A stretch of 64,000 bases of DNA, taken from contig VXAZ01007504.1 in NCBI GenBank assembly GCA_013399875.1, positions 124,001-188,000 of the forward strand. Reading direction: 5' to 3'. Under the pieces are notes generated by a model, which was not told the DNA's origin, ran no database searches, and saw nothing but the letters and a program-made list of their open reading frames with translations. Numbering within the stretch: the first letter of the stretch is position 1; each line of letters opens with the position of its first letter. This document shows positions 24,041 through 37,271 of the stretch, piece after piece. The stretch comes from Gymnorhina tibicen (lineage: Eukaryota > Chordata > Aves > Passeriformes > Artamidae). The translations under genes and the position numbers were made by a program.

Positions 24041-27000
24041 CATTTTTAATGCCTACTCTACCAGAACAGAATAAAATATTAGGGGAACTTGACTAACCAG
24101 TTGTTCCTCTAAAAACAAAAAACTTAAGCTGGTAAGTAAAAAGAAAAGATTTCTACAAAGAGGTTGCTTTTCTGTTCTTGCTGCTCAAGCCTCCAGCCAA
24201 AGTCACCCAGGGTCGATCTCTGCTTGCATGTCCTGCTAGACAAAGGATGGTGCAACGCACCAAAACCACAAACCTGGAAAATTAATGGAAGGTTTGCCAA
24301 TGGGCAGTAGGAGTGAGACTAGAAAATTTGGGAAAGAAATAACTTATCTGAGACACTATTTTCATTTCATGTTTTTTTCTTTTATGTTTTTTCCTTTTTC
24401 AACCCTCACTCTTCTCTCATCCCTTCCCTATCCTCCCCCACCTCAGTATACTTAGCAAAGCACCCGTGCCAAGCAACTTCAAGCAGAGCCATGGCAAAAA
24501 TTTACAACGTGCAGGAGCCAAGAAAACATCTCCATTCCAAGCTGCATGCAGGCGTGGGCGGACTCAAGGTGTCATATCAGGCTGTCGAATAAAGTATGAG
24601 CGGACAATAGTGAATCAAAACCCTTTAAATGAATTGTTTTGTTTTCGCTCACTGCCTGGTAGGTGCACCTGTGCTCCAGATGATATACATCTTTGTTTTC
24701 CTGCTTAATATTCAGCACATGAGACACATGCATAGAAAAATAAATAAAAGGGAGGAAAGCAGGAAGAGAAAATAGATTGGTATTTTTAAGTGCCCTCAGA
24801 ATTAAATCTTAAGGGTAAGGTCATGCACACAGGAGGCTGGAAAGACTGGGCAATTACCCGTGAGGCTTGCATAATAAATGGAACTAGCAGGTAGGAGATG
24901 GGGGCACTGAAGACTGGGGGAAAGAAGCTGCATCTCACACACTGCCAGGGGGACCATGGGTGTTTGATAGCATGAGCAGGTGCAGGAGTGATTCTTAGAG
25001 TCTAATGGGGAAAGGGATTTGTCTGGTGTCTCTTGTAACTGTAATGCATTTCCCCCAAGATGCAGCTGAAATATTTTGTAGCTTCTGTTGTCCTGATGCA
25101 GGTGAACATGCATTAAAAACTGTAAAACTAGTCAGCTATTTCACAGGCTGAAATCTTGGCAAAACAAGCTGCCATTTTATAGAGTGAAAGTAATAAAAAT
25201 AGGAGAGGGAGAGGGAAGAAGGGTTTTTGCAAACACAGGCTCCCTCATAACCAGTGAATCCTTTTTTTCTCTTTTCTTTTGCTTCTGTGCAGTGTCAGGA
25301 ATCAAACTGAACTGTACATTCGTCAGCAGCTCCTGCTAGATGTGAGCAGTGAACTTGCCCTGCCCTCCAAGATAAAAGTTTAAAAAACTGAAATGGAAGC
25401 TGCTCCTAAGAGCACAAGCTGTTAGAGCAAACCAAACTGGAGTTGCTGTGTTGGTTTTTCCCTTTAGGATATCACCACAGTATTTTGCAGCAATGGCTTC
25501 ATACCCTGAGGCCCTTGAATGCTGGAGGGAGGGATCCTGATTTTTTCCTATTGACTTCAGCAAAGCCCTTCTCTGAATTAAACCTAGGAGTTTAGTTGGC
25601 TTCCTGAAGAGGTTAGTAAACTATTTTCAGTACGATTACTATTTAGCTGAAACTAAGCTCCTTTAAAAGCTTTATATAAGAGCAAGGTTTTCAGGCTTTG
25701 ATTCCCTGTAGCCTCCATACTGAAACCCCAAGTCTAATAGGGCAAGTGTAGGCAGCAGTGCCACATGTGGGAAATCTGTCCAGGGACTGAGGAAAAAATT
25801 GTCTACAGTTACAGGTCTTTGTTTTGATACACACTAAGATTTAAGTTAATTAGTCCTAGACCTAGACATCCCACCAAATCACTACTGCCAATCTGATTTA
25901 TTTTTCTGGGGCCCTGAATAAGCACCCACCCACACTGCCCCCAGCATCTTCCACCTTTTCAAGTGCTCACCTCTCAAGCAAGGGACTGGGTGAAAGCCAC
26001 CAAACTGTCTAAATTAACTGCAGAGAGCAAAGGAAATATGACTGAGCCATACTCCACATTAAGAGCAGGTAATGTTTCTGACAATATAAAAGCAGAAAGA
26101 TTTAGAAGGGATGGAGTTCTCAGTGTTCCTTTGGGAGTGAATTGCATCTGAAGCTGTGCCCTTCAGCAATGTGCCGTGTTGAAACTGAAATTGATAATTA
26201 TAAAGCTGATCTATGGATTAACACAGTAGAAGTCACAAGCATCCTTACTGCATTCGGATGGTTGGTACCATGCACTTGGTGATAGCCGACCTGTATGTTC
26301 TTGTTCACTAATGAAAGGGTCTTTTGTCAGGGAAGGACACTCAGTCTTTGGGAAGCTGCCTTCTATACATCATGCCCTCCTCACAAAAAGTTTGCATTAG
26401 TGCTAGCGTTAGCTCGAAAATATTACAGTACAGTAACAAAATATGGGGTCAGAGATGAGAGAGTTCATAGCAAGGATTTTCTCACTAACAAAATGAAAGC
26501 TTCAATATTTCACTTCAGAGAGCAGGGCCCAACAGAAGTACATCCCCTCTTTATCACTTCAGTAGGCAGAGGCATTATTAAGGTCACTGAGGTGTAAGGA
26601 TGGGAAGCCGGAGGCCTGAAACTGTGCCTCTGTGTATTTAAAAATATAGGCTTTTAAGGGAGTACTAGCAGGTAGCAGCTGTTATAAAATACATATATAA
26701 AAAAGGCAGAACTGAGAAGCAACTTTTCAAAGAGAGACATAAGACGAACCCAAAACAAAAAAGCCCTTTCCGCCTTGGAGTAATGTGTGAAAATGCATTT
26801 CTAGTGTCCTCAAGTCTGTTCACTCGATTACATGATAATTTGTGAGGAAATCTGGAAATAATTGCTTTGACTTTGGTGATGACAGAGGCTCTGGTACTGT
26901 CCAGCTGAAACTGTCTCCTTACTTTCTTCTTTCTTGCTGTCTCTGGCAAGTTGTTTCCATACTTGTCCTATGATGCCTGCATTTTTCACTCTTCCAGTAT

Positions 27001-30000
27001 TAACTGGAACACACAAAACACTCAATTAAAAAAATTTCAAATCCTGTTGAAAGGCCTTCATTAAAATTCTATTAATATCTGTTTGTCTCACACTGTGAAT
27101 AAATTGTTGACACTTCCATGTTCTTCTAAACAAAGCCAAAAATAAAGCACTATCTTTCTGAAAAACACTTGACATGTAAGAACAGCCAAGTTCTTGATGG
27201 AGCACACTATATTTTCACTAAGGGCTCCACTGTTGAATATTCTGGCAGCTTAAGATGTTCGTCTAAACAGTAAATGCCGCGATAATGGATGCAACATTTC
27301 ACAATTTAGTTGGGGATCTGCCTACATGAGACACAGTTGCTGAGAAATGGACAGATGGAAAAAAACAAAATATTTCTTCAGGCCCCTGACTTTCACTAGC
27401 TTTTCACTCCATAACCCTTAGAGTGAGATCATGAAGTTCCAGATAGGTTGAAAAATAATCCAAATTTTGTAAATATCCATGTATTTACAAGTTTTCTCCC
27501 TTCTCCCCTGTCCCTCCTAGGTAGCACAACTTCTGCCCCTGTGTTAGGCTAGAATATAAAGGGAACCTAAGTGGCATTTTCTAGCAGCACTGCCATATGC
27601 CTCTAATATTTTGCAGGACAACAGGAAAACATTCCTAAATCAAGTACCCAGTGGTTTCTTTGAAAAGGCTAATCAAAGCAGGAGAAACTGAATGTTTCAC
27701 CTAGCCAGGTGAATTTGGGGTCAGGAGTCTTCTGCTTCACATCAGATGTAACTTTCTTCACAGAAGTCTGTATGTCACATAAGAGAGTTTTGCTAAAACT
27801 GCAGTTTAGCCATTCAAGAAACAATGCATCTTTCCAATGCCAACATTTGTGCAAAAAATTTCATTATTCCAGAGAAGTGGGGCTTTGCTAGGCAAAATCA
27901 GAATTATTTGGCCTTAGTTAAGCAACACATGGCTTCCCCTTATCCTTTTCAAACTTTTTTACATCTCCACTGCTTCTTCATTTATCCTGTTATACACTTA
28001 GGAGAAGTTCTTTTCCATATTTTTCCCCTTACCATTCTTCTCTCCCCTCTCTTCTGCTCCACAGAAGCTGCTAGTTTAACATTTGTGGTGGTATCAGCTT
28101 AGCCTGTGGTAGAGTCTTGGTGTTCCAAGACTGCTCTAAGAGGCCTTCATGTGTTGTTTTCAGCAGATATGACTAGATTTCAATTCTGATTATTTTTATT
28201 GCTCTGAAGCTCAGAGTATGGAGAGTCCCAGTGCAAACCCTCTTTCACTACAAGCAACTGGTGCAGAGGTCTGGCAGATTTGAGATCAGCCCTGGAAACT
28301 GCAGGAGTTTCCAGGAGTAAAAAGCCAGGAAGCTTTTTACCACAGATCAGTATGAAGCCTTCAAGGATACTTACTTTTGACCTTTACACTAACCTGAAGA
28401 ATATGCTCAGTGAAGTTCTTTCATAACATCTAGCTTTACAATTTAGATCACTACTAGGACTTTGGTGCCAAGCCAGGGAAAATGTCACTTGCCCCATTTA
28501 ACTGCTTGGCTCATTTACACTGACCTGAAACAACTTCAAATACAGGATTTCTAGGAGTTTGTGAATAAATCTCCTTAGTACTTTCAAAGCTGATCAAATT
28601 TCTCACTATAAAACTATGTACTGCACCTAATTCCTCGGTTCTGGCAGGATTCACTGTAAACATTTCCAGTCCATCCATACACAGTAATTTAGCTTTGCAG
28701 ACATTTTCCCTCATCAATGAGTATACTGCTTCTTCTTTTCAGTGTTTCCAGATATGAATTGAAGGAGCATCCTGTTCCCAGGGTGTTTCCCAGGAAGGTT
28801 TCCTTGCAGAAGAAAAGTGAGGGTGGAATCATGGCTTAAATCCTCCAACATGTCGCAGCCAGAACAGAGTGAAAGCAAAGCAAAACACAACAAAAATGGG
28901 AAACAAAATATACACCTGACACTTCTAGCATTACAGTGGCTAGAAAAAGAGATGGGCTGGGATTTTTCTGAACCTCACAATGGTGTGGCAAGCTGCAAAA
29001 TAAGAGGAAGGTATTTTGTCAGGAATGTAGTCAGCATGGTGCTGCTCCCCAGTGAAGCAGCCCAAACACTTGCCCACACAACAGAAAGGTACTTCAAATC
29101 TGCTTTGAACTGAGTTAATCCATGTATGCAAGTGCCTTGTAGCACAGGCCAGACACCTCACAAACTGGCCCTGCCAGAGAGCTGCAGAAAAAACAGGCAC
29201 ATAATATCAGAAAAACGTAGAAGTGTCATTGAACAGAGAGAGAGAAAAGCATTAACATGATTTCTAGGTACATCCTTGAACGATAGAGCAAACCAAACAA
29301 TTTTCCCTGTTTCATGACACCTGAACACAAAGAGAGGGATTCTATGAATCACTCCAAGCACCTCCTCCAGAGATGCCTGAGGGGCCACAGCACCATACAG
29401 AACTGAGCCAAAGAGACAGCCATTAAAAGAAACCTACTCATTAAATTTTCATTCTCATATAGTGATTTAACCCCAGAGCCTTGTAAGACAAGCATTTCAG
29501 CACATTATTTTCATATATATCCACCAGGTCCACTACATTCCCTCTTGCTATTTTTGCAAACACAACCAGTATTTTATATTCTCCAGTTCATTCATTTTTA
29601 ATGTTTGGAATTCCTCATAAAAGCTTGGAAATAGCACTTTTTCCTCAAAAGATTTTGTCTTTTTCCACTTGGCCAATAATATTACTGCTGTCACAAGGTG
29701 GGAGCCAAGACTGCTTTGGTTTGTTTGCTTGTTTACGCACTGGCAGCCCTGATCTGCCTTTCCTGTAGACATCAAATGAAATGAGAACCGTTAGCATCTC
29801 TGGAGCAGGACACTGAAAAGGTGTGCATGGCCTTATCAGGAAAATATGAGAATTTTCTCCTTTATCCTAATGTATTCCTTACATTAGAAGACAAAGGAGA
29901 GGGATTCATCTCACCTACTATCAGTACACACACTTGCAACTTAGATTTCCTTTGTAGACACAGAAAGTAAAAGGCTCTTGCCTTTTATCGTGCTTTATAC

Positions 30001-31912
30001 CACACTCCATCTTCTCCTATGAGAATAGCCATGTTATTGAAATGTGGTCTCTTTCCATTCACAGCAGCAGTCAAGGCTGACTGCTCAGATGTATATGGTT
30101 ATTTCATGCTCTCAGAGTTACGTGAGGTGAAGTCCAGCCAATGCATCCTGCTCACATAAAAAGCACAGAGCACTAGAAGCAAAACAAGGGTCCCGTTGCA
30201 AAAAAGTTAGTATTTTCAGTTTGTGTCTTCTGAAACAGCAAGATGACACATGGAGATGGCACCTTGTAAGCTTTATATTTCCACTATTTTCAACATTGGG
30301 AGCTCGTCTGACAAACGAACAGAAGTGGCTGAATTTGTATCACTACATTCTTGGACTTTCACTGTCCTCTGTTATACAGCTATTAATAAAAATTTCAAAA
30401 ATTACACTTTTTTTTTTCCAAAGGAAGGATTTTGTACTTTTCTCTTCTGGTGTAAAATATAAGGCAGCAGGGACCCAGGCACTGGAGTTAAAATCCCTTC
30501 AGTTCTCCAGAAACTGATCTGGACTAGCACCCAGGATTTCCAGAGCCATGGAACTGCCCTGACTTTCAGCTGCCCTTGACCCCCCTTGGACTCATTCTTG
30601 GCAGTGTTCTACTGCAAACTCAACCAAGGAGCGGGTAGCGCAGATGCACAGATTTCTCATTGCCTTTTTTGTGGTGTTATTTCCACGTCAGTTTAGTCAA
30701 TTTTCCTGTTTATTCACCTTGATTATATTCTGCTCAGTGCAGGAGAAATCACTCTGGGTTCAGATATCTCATGTAAATGCATAGCTTACATTTTTATTTT
30801 CAGAGTGGACAGCTTACACCTTTGTAAAATGCCAATGACTGCCGCACGCTGGAGGATGCTGGCTTTTTGTAGTAACTTTCTTCAGGGAAATAGATTCATT
30901 TCCAGTTTAGTGAACTGAATGGATCAGGCCGTGTGGATGCAATACAAGGAGAGAGAAGGAGGTTGGTGACCTCATTTCATTACTTTCAGTGGAACTGCAT
31001 CTATGCTGTTCCATAAAACTTCGCAAATGTAAACGAGGTGTGAACTGCTTTCACATCTCATTTAGGTAACAGATGAGGCATGAAATGTGTTTCACGGGCA
31101 CGTGTACCAGAGCAGTATGCTAAGGCTTGTGACAATGAAGGACTCCTTTTATCATACACAAGAACCCTTTCTCAGAGCACTGGATTAGCTCTGAAAGAAT
31201 ATGTGAAGAGGAATGGCACGTTGTCTGCTTTTATTAGCTCTCAAAATATTTTGGATAGTAATCGAAGTTCCTGGGGTCCTCTGTCATTGCAAAGATTTAT
31301 TTGTTTTTCTTTTCCCACAAAATAAGTCACCTCCAGATGGTACCAAACAATGAAAATAGATAAGTGAGTAAACATAGTCTCTGCTCCTAGTAATGAGCTT
31401 CTGAGCCAGAATGCAGATTCACTTCTTTTGAAGAACAAGTACCTAAAGCAAAAACTAGTCTCCAGTCATTTTTCCAAAAAATACAGGTTGCAAGAATGTT
31501 CTTGCCAGTCATACAGCACATGTAACATCACAGGGCTTTTTTTGTTTTCTAAAACAAGTATAGATAAAGTAGAGGAAAGTTAACTCAGGTTTAAGGTAAA
31601 TGAACACAGCTATGAAAAAAGTTGGGGAAATGTTAAAAAAAAAAAGCCAAAGCCATCATAAAATAAAAAAGTTAAAAGTAAAAATGCATTCTAAATTGGA
31701 AAGACTCTGCGATGAACTATGCAACCCATGGAGAGATATTCACCCCCTTGTTATCAGGTGAGCATAGAAGGATATTTGCTGGCAGAGAGTCAGAGGAAAA
31801 TCTGAAGCATATTTTGATGCCAGTGGCACAGTTGAAAAGTTCAGCAAAGGACACAGTCATGAGGAGAACTTCACATGCTAAGGGCAGCAGAAATGTAGAC
31901 ATCCAAGAGCAG
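24041..31912. other. Unique noncoding DNA, no gene recognised
   Basis: Nearly 8 kb without a convincing exon, RNA gene or named repeat. Open frames do not exceed 103 codons and lie in conflicting frames. A short stretch at about 25540-25570 (ATTGACTTCAGCAAAGCCC) has the flavour of an old amniote repeat but is too short to call. A TGTAAACA heptamer-type match near 28656 recalls the miR-30 seed, but no hairpin partner is nearby. Confidence 0.55.
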
Positions 31913-31939
31913 AGCAAAGCAAAGCAAAGCAAAGCAAAA
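31913..31939. repeat. (AAAGC)5 microsatellite
   Basis: Five near-perfect AAAGC units are read directly and are preceded by two diverged units. A short open frame on the minus strand runs through it; that frame is a repeat artefact. Confidence 0.9.
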
Positions 31940-34900
31940 CTTCCTTCGCATCACAATTGATAAAGAGTTCAAAAAATGTTCTGATTTTTGTAGATACCCA
32001 CCAAAAGTCACTTCAGATGTCTTCAGCATTTACACCTTTTATCACAGAAAAAGTTTGAATATACCTGTTCAGAATTTAAAGTACTTCTTTTCAAATTTTC
32101 TATCAACTGTGAAACTACTAAAAAAACCAAAACAAATCTATTTTTGCTCAATTAAGCACAATTCCCTTGACTTACGTTACCACTTCTATAAACATTAGAA
32201 ATTAATTTAAAATTAATTATATTTTGTTCAGCAGTAGAAATTATTTCTTAGAAAGCACTGTGCATTGACAGCGCTCAAATCTTTGTCTTCCAGTTTCTTG
32301 CAGTGTCCTTTTTTTAATTCAGGTAGGGCACGTCAGGTACACACACAAATTGACTACTGATGAATAATGGCTTTACAATACTGAAATAATAGCTTGAAGA
32401 ACCAAATACTTTAGCCATTGCTTAGGCGAAACCCTCACTAATTTGAGACTGAAAGGGAAAATCTACTTGAATAAAACCTGCATGATCAGGCCAAAAATTG
32501 CTAATAAATGAAATGGAAAAACTGAATGGAGAAACAAGTAAAGGACTCAGAATTTTGTGCAGTGCAGAAATGACCTGGAGGAACATTGCCAATGATTCAG
32601 AGAAGTCATTGCAAACATTTTTCTTCTTGTGCATCTCCCTCCAATTTAGGGAGCATTTGGGTGCTGTTCTTTAACATAAATTAACAGAGCCTCCCTCGCT
32701 CTGTTCAATCTAATTGGTACATGCCAGCTCTCCTGGATGATCACTGTCATTCCCTCAATTAAATGATTATAAATCTCTCTCTCATTTTCAAGGCTGCAGA
32801 CTGCCTGCATGTTAAGTTAGCACTGCTCCCACCTCGCTTCTCAACCTTTCTTCAACACCTCTCCCTCCATCCTTTTCCTACCCTTTCCTTGGGTTCTCCA
32901 CCTCCCCTCATCATTCCCTTTGAATGTCCTTCCCCATCTTTACCTGAGAAGGGCCTGTTTTGCAGACTCAGCTGTGCCCCCAGAATCCACATGCAGCCAA
33001 GAGCTGCCAACAGATGCCCACAGGCTGCCACCCACACAGTCCTGATTTATACCCAGACATCCAGATCCCTTCAAAGTAGGTCTGCTGCCAGTTAATCTCA
33101 CTTTCAAAGGTGACTGTCATGACATGGCATGTCAGCAGTCCTCTGGCATTCACTCTCTTTTCATCTCTGCATAGAAATGGACTCACAGGAACATAGTCCT
33201 TATCTGTCCTTTGCAGTCGTTTTTCCTCTAGATCCATTTAGCATTTTACTCACCTTCACAGATGAGCATCCCAAGGACAGTAGAGACCGTGGGCTTTACA
33301 CTGCAGCTTCAAACCACACGGTAGAAATGTCAATCTGTGTGTCTCTGCCTCTCCTTTTCCTGCAAATGAGTTCATCTGTCTAGATAAATGGCAGCCATCT
33401 GCAGATCCTCTCAGAAAGATCACTGCCTCAAAGATAAAAGGTACAGTAAATAAGCCGTTTGTAGATAACCATTGTCTCAATTCATCATTTGAGTGACTCT
33501 CAGCCATTAAACTTATTTGCTAACAGGCTGGAAAGACCAGTGGGTCCTTTAGGTCTTTCTGTGGAGCACTCAAGGCACTTCAAAATATCATCTCTCTTAA
33601 CAATTTTTTTCTTTTGCTACCAGCATTGCTTTTTTTTGTTACATCTTCTGCAAGGTCATCACCTGAAAAGTGCCAATTGGGCAGCCTGTTGGCAGAAGTA
33701 AGTAAGCCAAAATCACAGGGTCTATCTGAAGGGTCATTGTCTCCGTAACTCCTGATATACTTCTCTCTTACTAGGACCTGTACATACTGCTGACCTGATC
33801 AATTAGCCAGTATGGTTTCAGGGATCAGACAAAGATCAAGACTTTATCATGGTCCTTTCTGTCCTGCTTCAGTGATCAAACACTGAAAACACAGGTCCTG
33901 CTGCAATTCTCTCAGCACAGCATGTGCAGACTCTGAGTAGTTGTGTTTAGAGATGTTAGGATGGCATTTCACTGTCAATGGAATATGGGACTGAATGGCT
34001 TTTAGTTAGATATTCAAAGCCATTCAACGTTTTACATATTTTATTTAATGGCCTAGAAAATATGCTTTTTAGCATATAAGACTGCAGAATTAATGTCTGA
34101 GAACTACATTATTGTTACAACTTCATGCAGTGGCAAAATAGATCACCTTTCCTGAGCACTTAATGAACAAATACCATTGCAAAAGCACCACTTATCCTTT
34201 ATAAGAGTAAGAGCAAAGATACTATGCTAATACTCTTGTTATTTTTATTTAAAGAAATGCACAGCACAGACAATCATCGTATCAAATAAATCTATTGGTG
34301 CAGTAGAGTGCAAGTTTTTCAATGAATTTTTACTTACCTGCTGCTTTTTGATCTTCTGAGGTGTGTTTTCATGAGGTGCTGATTCAAGGAGTCAATGAGC
34401 TTCAAGGGCATTCAGCACATCTCAGAAATGTGATCTCACAGGTGTCCCTGTTCTGTGTTTCAGTCAGTCGGAGACCACTTTATACATAACAAAGACCAAG
34501 ACTGAGAAACAGGAAGTATTATAGTTCTGCACACATCTTTTCAGAAAACCTGATTTGTCTTGTTAAATACTGCACCCGAATGCTGATCAGGAATCCTGCC
34601 GTTGAATTTAGAATTAAAAATTAAAACCAACTAACAAGCAAAAAAAGGCAGACTCTTTTGATTCCAAAGCCTTTAATTCATGATCAAACATAAACCTTAA
34701 ATGAGAAATACTCTCATTAATCTCATTTTATGATTTTCAGATTTGTCTTCCTACTGTGAATATCTTTTCTTTTTCTTTCCCTACCTTTCTCCCCTGAACC
34801 TCTGAGGTACAGTTTCACCTTTAAAACTAATAAAACTCTTTAATCATCAAGCTGTTAATTCAAATATTTCTTTTTTACTAGTGAAGAGAATTAACTTTTC

Positions 34901-37141
34901 TTCACTTTCCTGTAAGGGATTTGCAATCATCCACTAATCAAGATAAATAGAAGAGAAATCACAAACTACCCGAGGCCAAGAGTTTTGTACTTGGGTGCTT
35001 AATGACAAGCACATAAATCCATATATAAGTAACCAAATAAACAACCCAATTTAAAAAAAAATACAGAACTTCCAGCAATCCCCATTGATTTCCCTAGTTA
35101 CTTTGTTTTCTTCATTGCTAGTGAAAAATTGTGTACTTATACACAATGCCTAACTGTGGATATTCACATTTGAAAATATTTACTTTGGAAAAACTATTCT
35201 GAGAAACTTCTGCCCCAATATAAGAAATGAAAAACATCAAAACTGTGTTGACAACTGTAAATTATGGGATTAAGAAGATAACTTCTTAGATCTCATATAA
35301 AGTCAAACCTATTGATTCATGGTGCCACTGACTTACGCATATTGACCTGAGGAATTTTGGGTAAATAGCAAATAAAAGTGTTCCTTATGACTGGTAAATC
35401 AAGGCATACAGGTCTGCAAAGCCTAAGGTAGCCAATGCATGATTTCACATTTGCTTTTGAAGCATATAGCAAGAAAATTGTTACTAGACTGAAACTCATA
35501 ACTTTGTCACAGATCAGGGAGTTCTCAGACTGCCATTTCTCAATGGGCCTCACCTTATAATCCCTATACATCCGATCCCACAAAAGGGGAATTTCTAAAT
35601 TCAGGCCCCCTAGATTTTTGGGGGCAGCAGGTTTGCATCATTTCAAAATCTGAGAATGGGCCAGGGAATGGCAAGGAATGGTAAGACCTAAAAGCTATTC
35701 AAGAGTGATGGTTTGCCTTCACCCATATACCTGCTCCAGACTCTCCGAAATCACCCATACCATAGCAAAACTTCTTTGATTTCCATAATGTAGGGACATA
35801 CCCCATTAGAAAAGCACCAAGAAGAATTCATACCTCCAGAGCTTAGAACAAAACCTACACCTCAAAAAAACCAAAATAAAAACATACTGAGGAATGACAC
35901 ATTGCCAAGTGGTTTGGCTACTGCTAGACTGCCAGGACATTCATTTTCCTTCAGGCATTTCCCAGGTGGCTACAGAATCTTCCAGCTGAAACCTCTGAGC
36001 TCCTGTGGCAATATTGACACACAGCAGAAGAAGCACCGGTATCTGACCTATCTTTGTGGGACTCCAAATACAGGATGCTGTTTACTCAGGAGTGTTATTA
36101 GCCATAGAGTCTTTGAGCTCCAGTTGCTAGTAAACATTCATTATCAGAATCTTCTATGAAAATCACAAGAAGGCAGCAAATATGACGAGGCAGTCTTCTC
36201 AGTTTTTCTTATGCAACTGCCTCTCGGGACTAATTAGAGCTGCTTTTGTAATTCACAAGCTATAAATTCCTTCAGATGCTTTTGGAAACACTATGTGATC
36301 TCGGTGAGATTCTGCTTTGTGCTGATACGGCAAGTCAGCTAAACTTCTCAAAGCATGTAACAATCTGTCTGATTAACACAGAGAGGAAAGCCGAGCGTGG
36401 TAACAGAATAATGGCAGCTGGTTTGTTAATTTGATGTTTCCCTTCCTCACTCACTAAAGGTTAATTGTACATCCTGCAGAAGTCTGCATTCCATTCTCCT
36501 GTTAGACTTTTTTAAAATTAGTTGAGTAATGCCATCTTATTTAATGACTGACCACAGCTAAGAGCTGGAACAGACTATGCCTACATTACAAAAAGAGCAA
36601 CTCAAAGCCATGAGATGGGAATCCAAAATGCTGGTTAATGTTGGATACCAAAATCCAGATATTCTCTCCTTTTGAAGGAAGCAAAGGATGCACAGTCACA
36701 GATTTTAAGTCACACTTGCAACTGCTCCTTCCTTGTGAGCAGGTAGGACCCCCCATCAGACACATTAAGTATGGACCAAACCACTACACAGGTTTCTCCC
36801 AGACACAGATTTAGCAGGATCCCATGCCCTTATGATTGCCCCTATGGGGAACAGCGAGCCCACAGTAGGAGTGTAGTGCACATTTGGGATGTAAGTCTAG
36901 ATAACCAAAAGGACATTTCACCCTGCTCCTGGTATGTCTCCCACCTTCAGATTAGAGACAAAACACAGAGAAGGTAGTGGGTCAGCAGACCACCTGAAAA
37001 GAAAAAAGGATTTTTTTTGCTGAGGCTGACACTGGGAAAAAATAAGAGAAAGCTGATTGTGAGAAAAGCCAGACAAGGTATCAGCAACAGTAAGGGAGTG
37101 GCAGAGCTATCCATGGCCACCCATGCAGATGGCCAAAATCC
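31940..37141. other. Unique noncoding DNA, no gene recognised
   Basis: About 5.2 kb of single-copy AT-rich DNA. Pyrimidine-rich patches near 32820-32940 make a 110-codon plus frame that I treat as chance. The stretch 36380-36560 has several TTAATT, TTAAT and TAATGA motifs, a composition often seen in conserved enhancers, but only comparison with other species could show that. Confidence 0.5.
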
Positions 37142-37258
37142 ATTTGCATAAGGAAGTTCTGGGCTCTGGAAGAAAATTAACAGATCTAGGGTTAGCTGAA
37201 TATAATGGAAAAGACTGAGGGACATGAGATGCAAATTATATCTAAGCAAGATGCAAAT
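37142..37258. promoter_or_regulatory. Cluster of three perfect octamer (POU) motifs
   Basis: ATTTGCAT occurs at 37142-37149 and ATGCAAAT at 37229-37236 and 37251-37258, so three exact octamer sites fall within 117 bases. The octamer is the known binding site of POU factors such as OCT1, OCT4 and BRN. The last two are 22 bases apart, in the same orientation, through a tandem duplication. A regulatory role is inference only. Confidence 0.35.
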
Positions 37259-37271
37259 GGTATCTTAGCAA
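37228..37271. repeat. 22-bp tandem duplication carrying octamer sites
   Basis: Copy one is 37228-37249 and copy two 37250-37271. They match at 19 of 22 positions and each begins with GATGCAAAT. A degenerate third start, GATTTTGCATGG, follows at 37272. The octamer core is unchanged in both copies while the differences lie outside it. Confidence 0.8.

Noticed and set aside
25540..25590. Short stretch with ATTGACTTCAGCAAAGCC resembling an old amniote repeat
   Set aside because: Too short to assign to any family or strand by eye.
28655..28680. TGTAAACA with nearby CCAGTCC, recalling a miR-30 precursor
   Set aside because: Only the seed matches and no complementary arm giving a hairpin is found within the usual distance.
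31717..31960. Overlapping open frames on both strands at the AAAGC run
   Set aside because: Produced by the microsatellite and neighbouring low-complexity DNA.
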